NCBI RefSeq assembly: GCF_002934455.1
Contig: NZ_PTIR01000009.1
Coordinates: 62,001 to 126,000, forward strand
Direction of reading: 5' to 3'
DNA: 64,000 nt
From: Trinickia symbiotica
GTDB taxonomy: Bacteria > Pseudomonadota > Gammaproteobacteria > Burkholderiales > Burkholderiaceae
The notes beneath the pieces are model-generated. The model made no database searches. It had not been told where the DNA came from and was given only the letters and a program-made list of their open reading frames with translations. Each line of letters opens with the position of its first letter. Positions within the stretch are counted from its first letter, which is position 1. Both the position numbers and the translations under genes were made by a program. Positions 8,128 through 18,246 of this stretch are shown here, piece after piece.

Positions 8128-9012
8128 TCAATAGAAGCTCGGCATGCCGGGCGGACGCGTCTTGAATCGCTTATGGACCCAGTAGTACTGCTCGGGCATG
8201 AGCGGGATCTGTTCCTCGAGGAACGCGTTCATGCGGCGCGCGTCGGTTTCGTCGTCGCCGCTCGGGTAGTTCGCCCAGGGTTTGAAGACTTTCAGCCGAT
8301 ACCCCTTGTAATTGGGCAGCACCTCGCCGATGAACGGTACGACCTGCGCGTTGCCGGCCTTCGCGAGCCGACCGACCGCGGTCAGCGTGCAGGTTGGGAT
8401 GCCGAAGAACGGCACGAAGGTCGAATTGCGCAAGCCGTAGTCCATGTCGGCGCCGAGCATCACGGGCTTTCGCTCGCGCAGCCAGCGCAGCACGATGCGC
8501 GCGCTGTCGGCGCGGCTCGCCATGTCGGCGCCGAAGCGGCCGCGCGCATGCTTGGCCACCTCCTCAAGCTCGGGGTTCGACATGGGCTGATAGAGCGAGG
8601 CGCATTGGCGCCTGAGCGCCCGGTTGATATAGATCGAGCCCGCCTCGATGCCGACGAAGTGAAAGCCGAGCAGCAGCGTCGGCGGCATGTCGGGATCGGT
8701 CAGATCTATTTCGCTGTCAACCTGAACGAGCTTGTCGAGCTTCTTCGCCGACGCGAACCATTGGACGCTGCGCTCGAGGTAGCTGCGGATCGCCTGGCGA
8801 AAATGTTTGCTGGCGACTTCCTCGCGCTTTTCGTCGCTCCATTCGGGAAAGCAGAGCTTCAGGTTCGTGTGGACGATGCGGCGCCGCCGGCTCGGAATCT
8901 GATAGAGCAGCCAGCCGAGGCCGTCTCCCGCGCGCGCGACGAGGCCGTAGGGCAGCATGGCGAGCAGCTTGAGCAGCCCGATGGCGATCTTCGTGCCGAC
9001 TCGCGTCAGCAT
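8128..9012 (-). CDS. LpxL/HtrB-type lipid A acyltransferase
   Basis: Inner-membrane-associated acyltransferase of the lysophospholipid (HtrB/LpxL) family, expected to add a secondary acyl chain to Kdo2-lipid IVA. The ATG at 9012 is chosen because GGGAGG lies 8 bases upstream on the minus strand; this gives 294 residues (MLTRVGTKIAIGLLKLL). A hydrophobic N-terminal segment is residues 7-25. The H-x4-E catalytic motif is H118 to E123 (GFHFVGIE). ADMDYG and FVPFFGIPT match family blocks. It is divergent from metK and followed by dapF. Whether it acts as LpxL or LpxM cannot be told from sequence alone. Confidence 0.9.
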   Translation of the reverse strand: MLTRVGTKIAIGLLKLLAMLPYGLVARAGDGLGWLLYQIPSRRRRIVHTNLKLCFPEWSDEKREEVASKHFRQAIRSYLERSVQWFASAKKLDKLVQVDSEIDLTDPDMPPTLLLGFHFVGIEAGSIYINRALRRQCASLYQPMSNPELEEVAKHARGRFGADMASRADSARIVLRWLRERKPVMLGADMDYGLRNSTFVPFFGIPTCTLTAVGRLAKAGNAQVVPFIGEVLPNYKGYRLKVFKPWANYPSGDDETDARRMNAFLEEQIPLMPEQYYWVHKRFKTRPPGMPSFY

Positions 9013-9120
9013 GCGCGGCCTCCCGAACGCGCCGGGGTGGCAAGCGCGCACAGGGCTGAAGAAACGGTGATCGGCGACAGAAAGACCAGATTACTGGCAG
9101 GGTGATTCACGAGGCTCGGT

Positions 9121-9149
9121 GTGTGACGATTTTGGAAAGCCGCTATAAT
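9121..9149 (+). promoter_or_regulatory. Probable metK promoter
   Basis: A perfect TATAAT lies at 9144-9149, with a poor -35 region around 9121-9127 (GTGTGAC). It sits in the divergent space between the acyltransferase gene and metK, and would leave a leader of about 150 nt. Confidence 0.5.
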
Positions 9150-9155
9150 ACGACC

Positions 9156-9307
9156 TTCGCCGAGTTAATTGACAACTTGCGGGGCGAAGCCGCAGGGCGC
9201 GATCAGCGCTCCCGCGGTGCAGGAATCCGCTAAAGCGTCGCCGCTTCAGGCTCCCGAAGTTGGCTACGTGAAACGCAAAGAACCGTAACCAATAAGGAGT
9301 CCGAAAC
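9156..9307 (+). other. Long metK 5' leader with possible RNA structure
   Basis: The predicted metK leader can fold into several short hairpins: TGCGG with CCGCA near 9178-9195, and AAGCG with CGCTT near 9233-9246. It ends in the ribosome binding site AAGGAG before the GTG start. It does not match SAM-I, SAM-II or SAM/SAH consensus features that I can recognise. It is recorded as a structured-leader candidate only. Confidence 0.3.
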
Positions 9308-10495
<1,188 letters not shown>

Positions 10496-10568
10496 GTCGC
10501 GAGATGGTCGGGTGACCCGAAGGCGCCCGGGTCGGGCGCTGACGGCCGAATTCGGTCAGGATCATAGG

Positions 10569-10610
10569 AAACCCGGTGGCTCGCTGCGGCGGCTACCGGG
10601 TTTCGTTTTA
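10569..10610 (+). terminator. Rho-independent terminator of metK
   Basis: AAACCCGGT (10569-10577) pairs with ACCGGGTTT (10595-10603), followed by CGTTTTA. It lies about 75 bases after the metK stop. Confidence 0.85.
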
Positions 10611-10646
10611 TCTGGATAAGGGCGTGTCGTCCTGGCTCTGGCGAGA

Positions 10647-10829
10647 CTAGCCGTCTTCGCCTACTTCGACCGGATCGGGCAACTCGGGCTGCGCGGGTTC
10701 TTCCTGTTGCTGTTCGGGCTCATCGGCCGGGTGTTCGGACGCGCCATCGCCGTCCGCACCGCCGCCGCCGAAAAAGCGCTTTATCGACTCATCGACGTTC
10801 AAGCCGCGGAAAGTCGGTATCGGCATCAT
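10647..10829 (-). CDS. Small hypothetical protein, acidic C-terminus
   Basis: About 60 residues from the ATG at 10829 (MMPIPTFRGLNVDESIKRFF), which has GGGAG five bases upstream. After a glycine run the protein becomes acidic and rich in Glu, Pro and Gln. No family was recognised. Ribosome binding site and codon pattern support a real gene, but low complexity leaves doubt. It lies between the metK terminator and another small minus-strand gene. Confidence 0.45.
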   Translation of the reverse strand: MMPIPTFRGLNVDESIKRFFGGGGADGDGASEHPADEPEQQQEEPAQPELPDPVEVGEDG

Positions 10830-10923
10830 CAGCTCCCATTCGTCAACAATGACGATTGAAAGCCGCGCAATGCGCATACCCGCGCGATAGCGCGGGCGGA
10901 GCGAGCGTTAGCTGTTCGACATT

Positions 10924-11163
10924 TCAATCGAAGCAGTTTCGGAACGCGACGGCCACGATCACGGGCATGCACATCACGAGCGGAATGGCGAAATACGGCA
11001 CTTCGAGGTCGACGACCCAGCTATAGACGAGCCAGCCGATCCCGGCCGCAAGCGTGCCCACGCCGACCAGTGCGGTGAGGACGTTCAGCATCCGTTTCGA
11101 GATGCGCTTACGCGGCCTTTCTTCGTTAGGAGGCATATTCGGAGGCATCGAGCGCGGTTTCAT
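10924..11163 (-). CDS. Small inner-membrane protein with two membrane segments
   Basis: 79 residues. A charged N-terminus (NEERPRKRISKRM) is followed by two hydrophobic helices, about residues 27-47 (LNVLTALVGVGTLAAGIGWL) and 54-73. The topology suggests an inner-membrane protein with a cytoplasmic N-terminus. No family name can be given. The start is uncertain because three ATGs occur within the first ten codons and none has a strong ribosome binding site. Confidence 0.65.
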   Translation of the reverse strand: MKPRSMPPNMPPNEERPRKRISKRMLNVLTALVGVGTLAAGIGWLVYSWVVDLEVPYFAIPLVMCMPVIVAVAFRNCFD

Positions 11164-12167
11164 AGGCTGTATTCTAGTGCGCTGCCGACCGCCGGGGCGG
11201 GCTCGGCATGCGCGCTCGCGCGCCGCGGCACGAGCCGTCGTCCCTCCCGACCTTGTGAAGATACTTGATCGTCAACGGTTCGGGGCTTCAGCGCCGATCG
11301 TCAGCGGTCCTCTGACGATTGTGCAATTTCCATGCTCACGGTGCGAACGAGAACCATCCCGCGCTGCCTGCCAGCCGCCGCACGCGCCGACTGCCCGTCG
11401 CTCGATACGAGTTGCGCGCCGCCGCGGCGCGAGGCCGTGTGTTGTGGCGCAGGAGGGTGTTCAGCGAGAACGACCGCGCTGTATTCCTCGCCAGCAGCGC
11501 GGCAACGAGCGCGCGGAGCCAGGCGCGCAGGACGCCGGCCGGCTCGGACCTCACGCTCGGATTCGCGCGGGCCGATTGCCTGCGGGCGCTTGCGGCATGG
11601 TGGCGCAACGCGCGAACGATGCCGCGCCGTGCCGGGCGCGCCGCCTTCAGCGCGGCTTGTTTCAGGCGAAAGGCAATTCGTCTTTTCATGGATGGTTTGG
11701 TAACAAAGTCGGTGCGCGCTGAGCCGCGCCAAGCGGAGTATCGGTCCGCGAGCGCCCCGCAGCTGCGTCGCGGGCGCGCACAGCCAATCCCCTTGGGGAG
11801 CAGTCAGTGAAGGAAATGAGCAAGGGCCGTCCAAGGGCGCCGCCTTCGATGCAGCAATCGTGCCATGTCAAGCTCGAGGGACAGACGGCGCGCGGTCCGG
11901 CGTCAGAACGGCGGCCGAGCCGCGTCGCCGGAGAAAGGGTAGTGCGATCCATATAGCGCTGAAGCCTACACGGGGATGGTGACAGAGGAAAGTCGGTATC
12001 ACCCCGGGGCAGCTCTGCACGGGTCCGGTGTACCGGTGCACCTGCGCGGTGTCGCGCGACCTGGATTGTCCTGCAGCCCATGCGCGACCCGGAGGCACAC
12101 CGTTCGCGCCCGCTTTACAATAGGCGGTGCAGCTACAACAACCGCCTTTCGGGAATGGACCGTTTCG
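11164..12167. other. 1-kb stretch without a convincing gene
   Basis: Several overlapping frames stay open on both strands, as expected in GC-rich DNA, but their translations are Arg/Ala-rich low-complexity strings without family features or ribosome binding sites. A 13-bp direct repeat (GATCGTCA-CGGT) occurs twice near 11268-11310, with an inverted CTGACGAT close by. TACAAT at 12116-12121 may be the -10 for the downstream dioxygenase gene. Confidence 0.5.
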
Positions 12168-12929
12168 ATGTCAGAGCAATCGAAGAAAGAGCAGGTAGAC
12201 ACGCTACGTAAGCGCGGCTACGTCGTGGTGAAAGGGCTCGTCTCTCCCGAGCGGTGCGCCGCGCTGAAAGCACTGGCGTTGAAGGAGCTGGACGAAGCGA
12301 AGCCGCCCATCGAATACGAAGCCGATCTGCGCTATCCCGGCGCCCCCGAATCGAGGCAAGCGCCAGGCGGCCATACCGTGCGCCGCTTACTCGACGCCTA
12401 CGCGCGACACGCGCTGCTGCGTGAATGGGCCACGGCCGTGGAAGTGCGCGGATGGATGGAGCTTTACTTCGGCGAGACGCCGCATCTTTCGCGCGCGCAT
12501 CACAACTGCATCATGACGAAGCACCCCGCTTACGGCAGCCTCACGGGCTGGCATCGCGATGCACGCTATTGGTCGTTCGAGCGCGACGATCTCGTCTCGA
12601 GTTGGCTTGCGCTCGGTCCCGAATTCGTCGATAACGGCGCACTCTGGTTCGTGCCCGGCTCGCACAATCTGGCGTTCACATCCGATCGCTTCGACGCGGC
12701 CAAGTTCTTCCGTTCGGATATTCCGGAAAACAGCGCGCTGATCGCGACTGCCGTCTCGCCCGAGCTCGAGGCGGGCGATGTCGTATTCTTTCACTGCAAC
12801 ACGCTCCACTCGGCGAGCCGCAACGTCACCGACGAAGTGAAGTATTCGCTCGTCTTCACCTATCACGGCGCGAGCAACGTACCGTTGCCGGGCTCGCGCT
12901 CGGCGTCGAAACCTGAGGTGGTGCTCTGA
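12168..12929 (+). CDS. Phytanoyl-CoA dioxygenase (PhyH) family protein
   Basis: A 253-residue non-haem iron and 2-oxoglutarate-dependent oxygenase of the PhyH family. The double-stranded beta-helix core carries the iron ligands H-x-D in TGWHRDARYW and the distal His in CNTLHSASRN. WFVPGSHNL is the usual PhyH block between them. The ATG at 12168 (MSEQSKKEQVDTLRKRGYVV) starts the protein at the family-typical position. The substrate is unknown; family members hydroxylate diverse small molecules. It appears monocistronic. Confidence 0.88.
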   Translation: MSEQSKKEQVDTLRKRGYVVVKGLVSPERCAALKALALKELDEAKPPIEYEADLRYPGAPESRQAPGGHTVRRLLDAYARHALLREWATAVEVRGWMELYFGETPHLSRAHHNCIMTKHPAYGSLTGWHRDARYWSFERDDLVSSWLALGPEFVDNGALWFVPGSHNLAFTSDRFDAAKFFRSDIPENSALIATAVSPELEAGDVVFFHCNTLHSASRNVTDEVKYSLVFTYHGASNVPLPGSRSASKPEVVL

Positions 12930-12942
12930 GCGGGTGGGGCGG

Positions 12943-13158
12943 CTAGCGTCTGCGCGATGAACCCACGGACGAAGCCAGTCCGATGAGCCCGGCGATCGTG
13001 GCGACGACGCCACCCGCAACGAGCCAGATGGTCTTGTTCGTCGGCGCGCCCGTAAAGATGCGCGACATGTCGTTCGCGAACGAATGGATCGACTGGCCGC
13101 CGAAATAGAGCAGTACGACGCCGCCTACGATCAATGCAATGGAAACCGCTTTCGTCAT
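12943..13158 (-). CDS. DUF3185 small membrane protein
   Basis: 71 residues with two membrane helices. MTKAVSIALIVGGVVLLYFG forms the first; the second is about 46-66 (IWLVAGGVVATIAGLIGL). Between them lies IHSFANDMSRIFTGAPTNKT, whose S-D-x-S-R-x-F-T-G-A-P pattern is the DUF3185 hallmark. The function is unknown. The ATG at 13158 is preferred over longer frames because upstream residues are not conserved-looking. It is divergent from the aldo/keto reductase gene. Confidence 0.85.
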   Translation of the reverse strand: MTKAVSIALIVGGVVLLYFGGQSIHSFANDMSRIFTGAPTNKTIWLVAGGVVATIAGLIGLASSVGSSRRR

Positions 13159-13307
13159 GACAATTTGCGTGAATGGGGACGTCGCCGCCCGGGAAGTAGT
13201 GTGGCGCGTGCCCGTGTGTTTTTTCAAGCCCGCTCGCCGCCGAGTCGCCGCATGGTGCGTACCCGAGGGCGCCGGTCGTGTTTCAAGTCTATCCATGGGG
13301 ACCCAAA

Positions 13308-14354
13308 ATGGCCTATGAAGCCGCTTCGAGCCGCTACGCGGAAATGCAATACCGCACGTGCGGCAAATCGGGATTGAAGCTGCCGGCGTTGTCGCTCGGT
13401 CTTTGGCACAACTTCGGCGATACGACGCCGCTTTCCACGCAGCGCGACATTCTGCGCACGGCGTTCGACCTCGGCATCACGCATTTCGATCTCGCCAACA
13501 ACTACGGCCCCCCCTATGGTACGGCCGAGATCAACTTCGGTCGCCTTTTCAAGGACGATTTCCGCCCCTACCGCGATGAGCTACTCATTTCGACCAAGGC
13601 CGGATGGGATATGTGGCCGGGCCCATACGGCCAAGGCGGCGGTTCGCGCAAGTACGTTCTCGCAAGCCTCGACCAGAGCCTGCAGCGCATGGGGCTCGAC
13701 TACGTCGATATCTTCTACTCTCACCGCTTCGATGCCGAGACGCCGCTCGAGGAAACGGCCGCCGCGCTGGCGAGCGCGGTGCAGCAGGGCAAGGCGCTCT
13801 ACGTCGGCATCTCTTCCTATTCGGCGGCCAAGACGCGCGAGATCGCCGAATTGCTGCGCGAGCACAAGGTTCCGCTCCTGATTCATCAGCCCGCGTACAA
13901 CCTGCTCAACCGCTGGATCGAAGGCGGTCTGCTCGACGCACTCGACGAAAGTGGTACCGGTTGCATTGCGTTCACGCCGCTTGCACAGGGGCTACTGACC
14001 TCGAAGTACCTGAACGGCGTGCCCGCCGATGCGCGTGTCAACAAGCCGGGTGGCGGCTCGCTGCAGCAGAGCCATTTGAGCGCCGAAAACATCGAGCGCG
14101 TGCGCAAGCTCAATGCGATCGCCGAGCGTCGCGGGCAAAGCCTGGCTCAAATGGCACTCGCGTGGGTGTTGCGCGATGCGCGTGTCACGTCCGCGCTCAT
14201 TGGCGCGAGTCGGGCGGAGCAGGTACGCGAAAACGTCGCGGCGCTGGCGCGCCTCGACTTTTCAGCCGACGAGCTGGCCGAGATCGACCGCTATGCGACG
14301 GAGGCCGGCATCAACCTTTGGGAGAAGCCGTCGACCGATCAGCCGATCCGGTAA
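13308..14354 (+). CDS. L-glyceraldehyde 3-phosphate reductase-type aldo/keto reductase
   Basis: A 348-residue aldo/keto reductase of the YghZ/MgrA group, which reduces small aldehydes such as methylglyoxal or L-glyceraldehyde 3-phosphate with NADPH. The TIM-barrel catalytic set is visible: D in FDLANNYGPPYG, Y in the same block, K in ISTKAGWDMWPGPYG and H in YSHRFD. IGASRAEQVREN near the C-terminus binds the NADPH phosphate. The ATG at 13308 lies after GGGGACC. It is followed by a small minus-strand membrane gene. Confidence 0.92.
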   Translation: MAYEAASSRYAEMQYRTCGKSGLKLPALSLGLWHNFGDTTPLSTQRDILRTAFDLGITHFDLANNYGPPYGTAEINFGRLFKDDFRPYRDELLISTKAGWDMWPGPYGQGGGSRKYVLASLDQSLQRMGLDYVDIFYSHRFDAETPLEETAAALASAVQQGKALYVGISSYSAAKTREIAELLREHKVPLLIHQPAYNLLNRWIEGGLLDALDESGTGCIAFTPLAQGLLTSKYLNGVPADARVNKPGGGSLQQSHLSAENIERVRKLNAIAERRGQSLAQMALAWVLRDARVTSALIGASRAEQVRENVAALARLDFSADELAEIDRYATEAGINLWEKPSTDQPIR

Positions 14355-14379
14355 GGCGGGCGGGCCGGGGCCCGCGCCG

Positions 14380-14565
14380 CTAGACGAGTGCGGGCAATCC
14401 TTCCACGAGCACAACCGCGAACACGACGCCGAGCATCGCGCCGATCACCCGCAAAAAGTTGTGGACGAACGTGGAAGAGGTGGGACACGCCCCGAGGAAC
14501 AGCGCGCCCGCGAGCGCCATCGGAATGATGAGGATGAAGTCGCTGATCGTGAAGTAGTGCATCAT
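14380..14565 (-). CDS. Small two-helix membrane protein
   Basis: 61 residues beginning MMHYFTISDFILIIPMALAG, with two hydrophobic segments (about 8-25 and 39-58). The ATG at 14565 is preceded by a very strong AAGGAGGAG site, which is the best evidence that this short gene is translated. No family was recognised. The 3' end converges with the aldo/keto reductase gene, 25 bp away. Confidence 0.7.
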   Translation of the reverse strand: MMHYFTISDFILIIPMALAGALFLGACPTSSTFVHNFLRVIGAMLGVVFAVVLVEGLPALV

Positions 14566-14809
14566 GCTTGTCTCCTCCTTTCTTTGTTCGGCGCGCGGTG
14601 CCCCGATGGCAGAGCGTTCGCGTTTGCCGCGTTCGCCGCCCTGGGTTCGCCGTGGGTGCGCTTCGGACGATCGGTCCGCAGCGCACCATGCCTCAAATCA
14701 GTATAGGAGACGGTTCAGCCGATGGTGTTATCTTCAGCGAACGCCCATGCGGCCGCCGAATTGGCGCTCGAGCGAGGCACGGCGCCGTGACGCCGGTCCT
14801 CGGGTGCCG

Positions 14810-14992
14810 TTACCGAGCGTCGCTGGCCGGCGCCGCCTGGCTTGGCGCCGGTTGCGGCGCATCGGCGGCCCTCGCCGTGGTTGCTGTCGGCTTGACGTAA
14901 TCGGGAGCTGTCTCAGCGCAGCCGCCCAGCGCGACGGCGGCTGCCGCAACGCAGGCGACGCGCGCCGTTCCCGCCAGCAATGAAATGCCCAT
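14810..14992 (-). CDS. Small putative lipoprotein
   Basis: 60 residues from the ATG at 14992 (MGISLLAGTARVACVAAAA), with GGAGTGGG upstream. The hydrophobic signal ends in a lipobox, ALGGC, so Cys would be acylated. The mature part is short, disordered and rich in Ala, Pro and Thr. No family was recognised. The 240 bp upstream (14993-15234) separate it divergently from the next gene and hold nothing else obvious. Confidence 0.6.
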   Translation of the reverse strand: MGISLLAGTARVACVAAAAVALGGCAETAPDYVKPTATTARAADAPQPAPSQAAPASDAR

Positions 14993-15234
14993 ACGAATCC
15001 CACTCCTTCGCGATGTGAATTGCCGCCGCGGTTCTGCGTTGGCGGCATACTTCACGCATACCGACAATCGTACCGCGTGCAGCGTCTTTCGGCAGACAGC
15101 CATTCGTAAGGATGAATGCGGGAAATGACGGCAGATAGGTCGTTAGATTCGGCTTTCGTGCCGTGACGGTTCCGTGAACAATCGCTTCATGCGCCACGGC
15201 CCAACCACCCACTACTGACCACGGGGAAAACATC

Positions 15235-15450
15235 ATGCAAGTCGGTTCGATCGTCAGGTCCGTGCATATCGCGGTGCCCGCGGGCGCGCGCGGCATCGTC
15301 ATGCGCATTCTCGGCAACATGGCGATGGTCGTTTGGTATGCGGGCGAGCCGGGCGCATCGCTGCAACTCAATACCGAGCCGTTCTTCCTCGAGGACCTCA
15401 TCGATACGGGGGAGCTCGTCGCCCGCCCCGCAGGCGCGCTCGTCCACTGA
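15235..15450 (+). CDS. Small conserved-looking hypothetical protein
   Basis: 71 residues (MQVGSIVRSVHIAVPAGARG) with alternating hydrophobic strands such as MAMVVWYAGEPG and FFLEDLIDTGEL, suggesting a small beta-rich (SH3-like) fold. GGGGA lies eight bases before the ATG. No family name can be given. It lies 88 bp upstream of srkA on the same strand and may share its transcript. Confidence 0.6.
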   Translation: MQVGSIVRSVHIAVPAGARGIVMRILGNMAMVVWYAGEPGASLQLNTEPFFLEDLIDTGELVARPAGALVH

Positions 15451-15538
15451 GCCGGACTCCAGCGCGCCGATCGCAGCCCTCGAAGATTCGGCTCGGATAT
15501 TGAGCGCCGGTCCGCCGCCGTTGCGGCACAATGCCGGA

Positions 15539-16636
15539 ATGAACGACGTCCCTTTTGATTCGCCCGATCCGTCCGATTCGTCGGACTCTTCCAGCGCGGC
15601 GAACACACACCCGCCCGGGCATCCCGCCACGCATCGGCCCGAGGGCGACGGTGCCCATCCCTTCACGCGGCTCACTCCCGAATGCGTGCTGGACGCGCTC
15701 GACAGCGTCCTCGCGCCGGCCGGACAGCGCACGGACGGGCGGCTGCTGCCGCTCAACAGCTACGAGAATCGCGTTTATCAGGTCGGGGTCGAAGACGGTC
15801 CCCCCGTCGTCGCCAAGTTCTACCGGCCCGAGCGCTGGTCCGACGAAGCGATTCTGGAGGAGCACGCCTTCGTCGCGGAGTTGGTCGCCCGCGAGGTTCC
15901 GGCGGTGCCTGCACGCGTGGTCGAAGCGCGCACGCTGCACGCGTTCGACGGGTTCCGCTTCGCCGTCTTCGATCGGCGCGGCGGGCGCGCGCCCGAGCTC
16001 GAGCGCAGCGATACGCTCGAGTGGATGGGGCGGTTCATCGGGCGTATTCACGCTGTCGGCGGCCAGGCACCCTATGTCGCGCGGCCGTCGCTCGACATTC
16101 GCTCGTTCGGCTATGAGCCGCGCGATTTTCTGCTCGAAAGCGGCTTCGTGCCCGACGACGTTCGGCCCGCCTACGCGGCCGCCGCGGCGCTCGCGCTCGA
16201 GGGCGTCGAGCGCGCGCTGGAGGAGGCCGGCGACGTGCGGCAGCTCCGCCTGCATGGCGATTGTCATGCGAGCAACGTGCTGTGGACCGACGCGGGCCCT
16301 CATTTCGTCGACTTCGACGACAGCCGCATGGGGCCGGCCGTGCAGGATCTGTGGCTCATGCTACCGGGCGGGCGCGCCGATGCGACGCGTGTGCTGTCCG
16401 ATTTGCTGGCCGGTTACGAGGATTTTTGCGAATTCGAGCGGCGCGAGCTGCTTCTGATCGAACCACTGCGCACGCTGCGGCTCATTCACTACGCCGCGTG
16501 GCTTGCGCGCCGCTGGGACGACCCTGCATTTCCGGCTGCATTTCCCTGGTTCAACACGCAGCGCTACTGGGAAGCCCGCGTGCTCGAGTTGCGCGAGCAG
16601 ATTGGAGCGATGCAGGAACCGCCGCTCAGCGCCTGA
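15539..16636 (+). CDS. srkA: Stress response kinase A (YihE/SrkA family)
   Basis: An aminoglycoside-phosphotransferase-fold Ser/Thr protein kinase of the SrkA (YihE, RdoA) family, linked in E. coli to envelope stress and cell-death control. It has 365 residues with a low-complexity Ser/Asp-rich N-terminal tail of about 25. NRVYQVGVEDGPPVVAKFYR is the ATP-lysine region, LRLHGDCHASNVLW is the catalytic loop, and FVDFDDSRMGP carries the metal-binding Asp. The ATG at 15539 is the first in a plausible context. The 3' end overlaps the convergent aldehyde dehydrogenase gene by 11 bp. Confidence 0.92.
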   Translation: MNDVPFDSPDPSDSSDSSSAANTHPPGHPATHRPEGDGAHPFTRLTPECVLDALDSVLAPAGQRTDGRLLPLNSYENRVYQVGVEDGPPVVAKFYRPERWSDEAILEEHAFVAELVAREVPAVPARVVEARTLHAFDGFRFAVFDRRGGRAPELERSDTLEWMGRFIGRIHAVGGQAPYVARPSLDIRSFGYEPRDFLLESGFVPDDVRPAYAAAAALALEGVERALEEAGDVRQLRLHGDCHASNVLWTDAGPHFVDFDDSRMGPAVQDLWLMLPGGRADATRVLSDLLAGYEDFCEFERRELLLIEPLRTLRLIHYAAWLARRWDDPAFPAAFPWFNTQRYWEARVLELREQIGAMQEPPLSA

Positions 16637-18155
16637 GCATCAGGTTCATTACCGTATTGAATCGCCTTCCGTAAGGCGGCAGCAACAGCGCGCGGCCGTT
16701 CAAGCGCGCCTGCCTGAACACGGGCTTCATTTTCGAGAACGTCATGAAGCCCTCGTAGCCGTGGTACGCGCCCATTCCACTCGCGCCGACGCCGCCGAAC
16801 GGCAATCCTTCGCAGGCGATATGAAGCAGGGTTTCGTTGATCGCGACGCCGCCCGATACCGTTTCGCGCAGCACGCGGTCGACCGTCGCTCGTTCCTCGT
16901 CGAACAGATAGAGCGCGAGCGGCCGTTCGCGCGCGTTGACGTGGTGGATGGCTTCGTCGAGTGTGTCATAGGGAACGAGCGGCAGCAGCGGGCCGAAGAT
17001 TTCCTCTCGCATCAACGAACAGTCCGCCGGTGCATTCGTCACGATGCAAGGTGCGACGCGACGGCTCGTCGGGTCTGCCGGGATCGAGGCCTTACGGCGC
17101 CGCGTCTGCCCGATCGCGGATTCTGAGTCACCATGCAGGTCCCCTTCCGATCGTGACAATTCCGGCTCGAGCCCGTTGGCCAGCGGCTGCGGCATGTCCG
17201 CCAGCGGGTGCAGCTGCGCGCCGCCCGCGACGGCTTCGTCGGCGAGATCCAGGAGCCGGAAGAAATGCCGGTCCGAGACGATGGTCGTGTAGTCGCGATT
17301 GTGCGCGAAGTCGGGATAAAGCTTGGCGACACGATGTCGGGCGCGTGCGATAAACGCCTCCTCGCTGCCGCGCGGCACGAGCACATAATCCGGTGCAATG
17401 CAGGTCTGGCCGGCGTTGAGCGTCTTGCCCGCGACAATGCTGTCGACGGCGGCATGAAAGCGTGCATGCGGCCCCACGATCGCGGGCGATTTGCCGCCGA
17501 GCTCGAGCGTGACGGGCGTCAGATGCTCGGCGGCGCTGCGCATGATCTTTCTGCCGACGGAGGCCGAGCCCGTGAACAGCAGATGATCGAACGGCAACGC
17601 GCTGAACGCCGCGCCGACGGAATCGTCGCCGTTGACGACGGCGACGTGATCGAGCGCGAAAGTCGCGCCGATGAGCCGCTCCATCAGCGCCGACGTGTGC
17701 GGGGTCCACTCGGACATCTTGATCATCGCGCGATTGCCGGCCGCGAGCGCGCAGATGAGTGGGCCGGCGGCGAGCAGAACCGGGTAATTCCACGGCGCGA
17801 TGATGCCGATGACGCCGAGCGGCTGCGGCATGACCTCGGCGCGCGCGGGCCACAGCCAGAGACCTGTCGCTCGACGTTGCGTCTTCATCCATTGGCGGCC
17901 GTGCCTGAGCGCCGAGTCGATCTCGTTTCTCGCGAGCCACAGCTCGGACAGCAGCAGCTCGGCCTTCGCGCGCTGTCCGAAATCGGCGCTGAGCGCGTCG
18001 GCAAGCGCGTCGCTGTTGTCGAGCAGCATGGTGCGCAGCGCCGTCAGATGGGCTGCACGCGCGTCCCACGGCGGATAGGGCTCGCGCATGTGGGCCGCTC
18101 GTTGCGCGCGCAACAGCTCGGTGAGCGCCGCGTCATCGGGCAAGTCGTTTTTCAT
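16626..18155 (-). CDS. Coniferyl-aldehyde-dehydrogenase-type aldehyde dehydrogenase
   Basis: An NAD(P)-dependent aldehyde dehydrogenase, closest in pattern to coniferyl aldehyde dehydrogenases (CalB). It has 509 residues from the ATG at 18155 (MKNDLPDDAALTELLRAQR), which has CCGGAG upstream. The cofactor site is APWNYPVLL and FTGSASVGRKI, the general base is the Glu of LELGGKSP, and the catalytic Cys is in NAGQTCIAPDY. EEIFGPLLPLVPY is present. About 38 extra residues of low complexity lie between PLAN and RRVAPCIVTN (DNA about 17065-17176), where relatives are short. The natural substrate is uncertain. Confidence 0.88.
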   Translation of the reverse strand: MKNDLPDDAALTELLRAQRAAHMREPYPPWDARAAHLTALRTMLLDNSDALADALSADFGQRAKAELLLSELWLARNEIDSALRHGRQWMKTQRRATGLWLWPARAEVMPQPLGVIGIIAPWNYPVLLAAGPLICALAAGNRAMIKMSEWTPHTSALMERLIGATFALDHVAVVNGDDSVGAAFSALPFDHLLFTGSASVGRKIMRSAAEHLTPVTLELGGKSPAIVGPHARFHAAVDSIVAGKTLNAGQTCIAPDYVLVPRGSEEAFIARARHRVAKLYPDFAHNRDYTTIVSDRHFFRLLDLADEAVAGGAQLHPLADMPQPLANGLEPELSRSEGDLHGDSESAIGQTRRRKASIPADPTSRRVAPCIVTNAPADCSLMREEIFGPLLPLVPYDTLDEAIHHVNARERPLALYLFDEERATVDRVLRETVSGGVAINETLLHIACEGLPFGGVGASGMGAYHGYEGFMTFSKMKPVFRQARLNGRALLLPPYGRRFNTVMNLMLRR

Positions 18156-18246
18156 CCGTGCACTCCGGAAGACCTCGGCGCGACTGGCCGAGGATGGAAA
18201 ATAATCGACTCGATGTCGGTCCGGTGTTGGGGTAGCCGCTTTCGGC

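Noticed and set aside
11301-11834. Overlapping frames on both strands, including a basic protein starting near 11689
   Set aside because: Arg/Ala-rich, no motif, no ribosome binding site, competing frames of equal quality.
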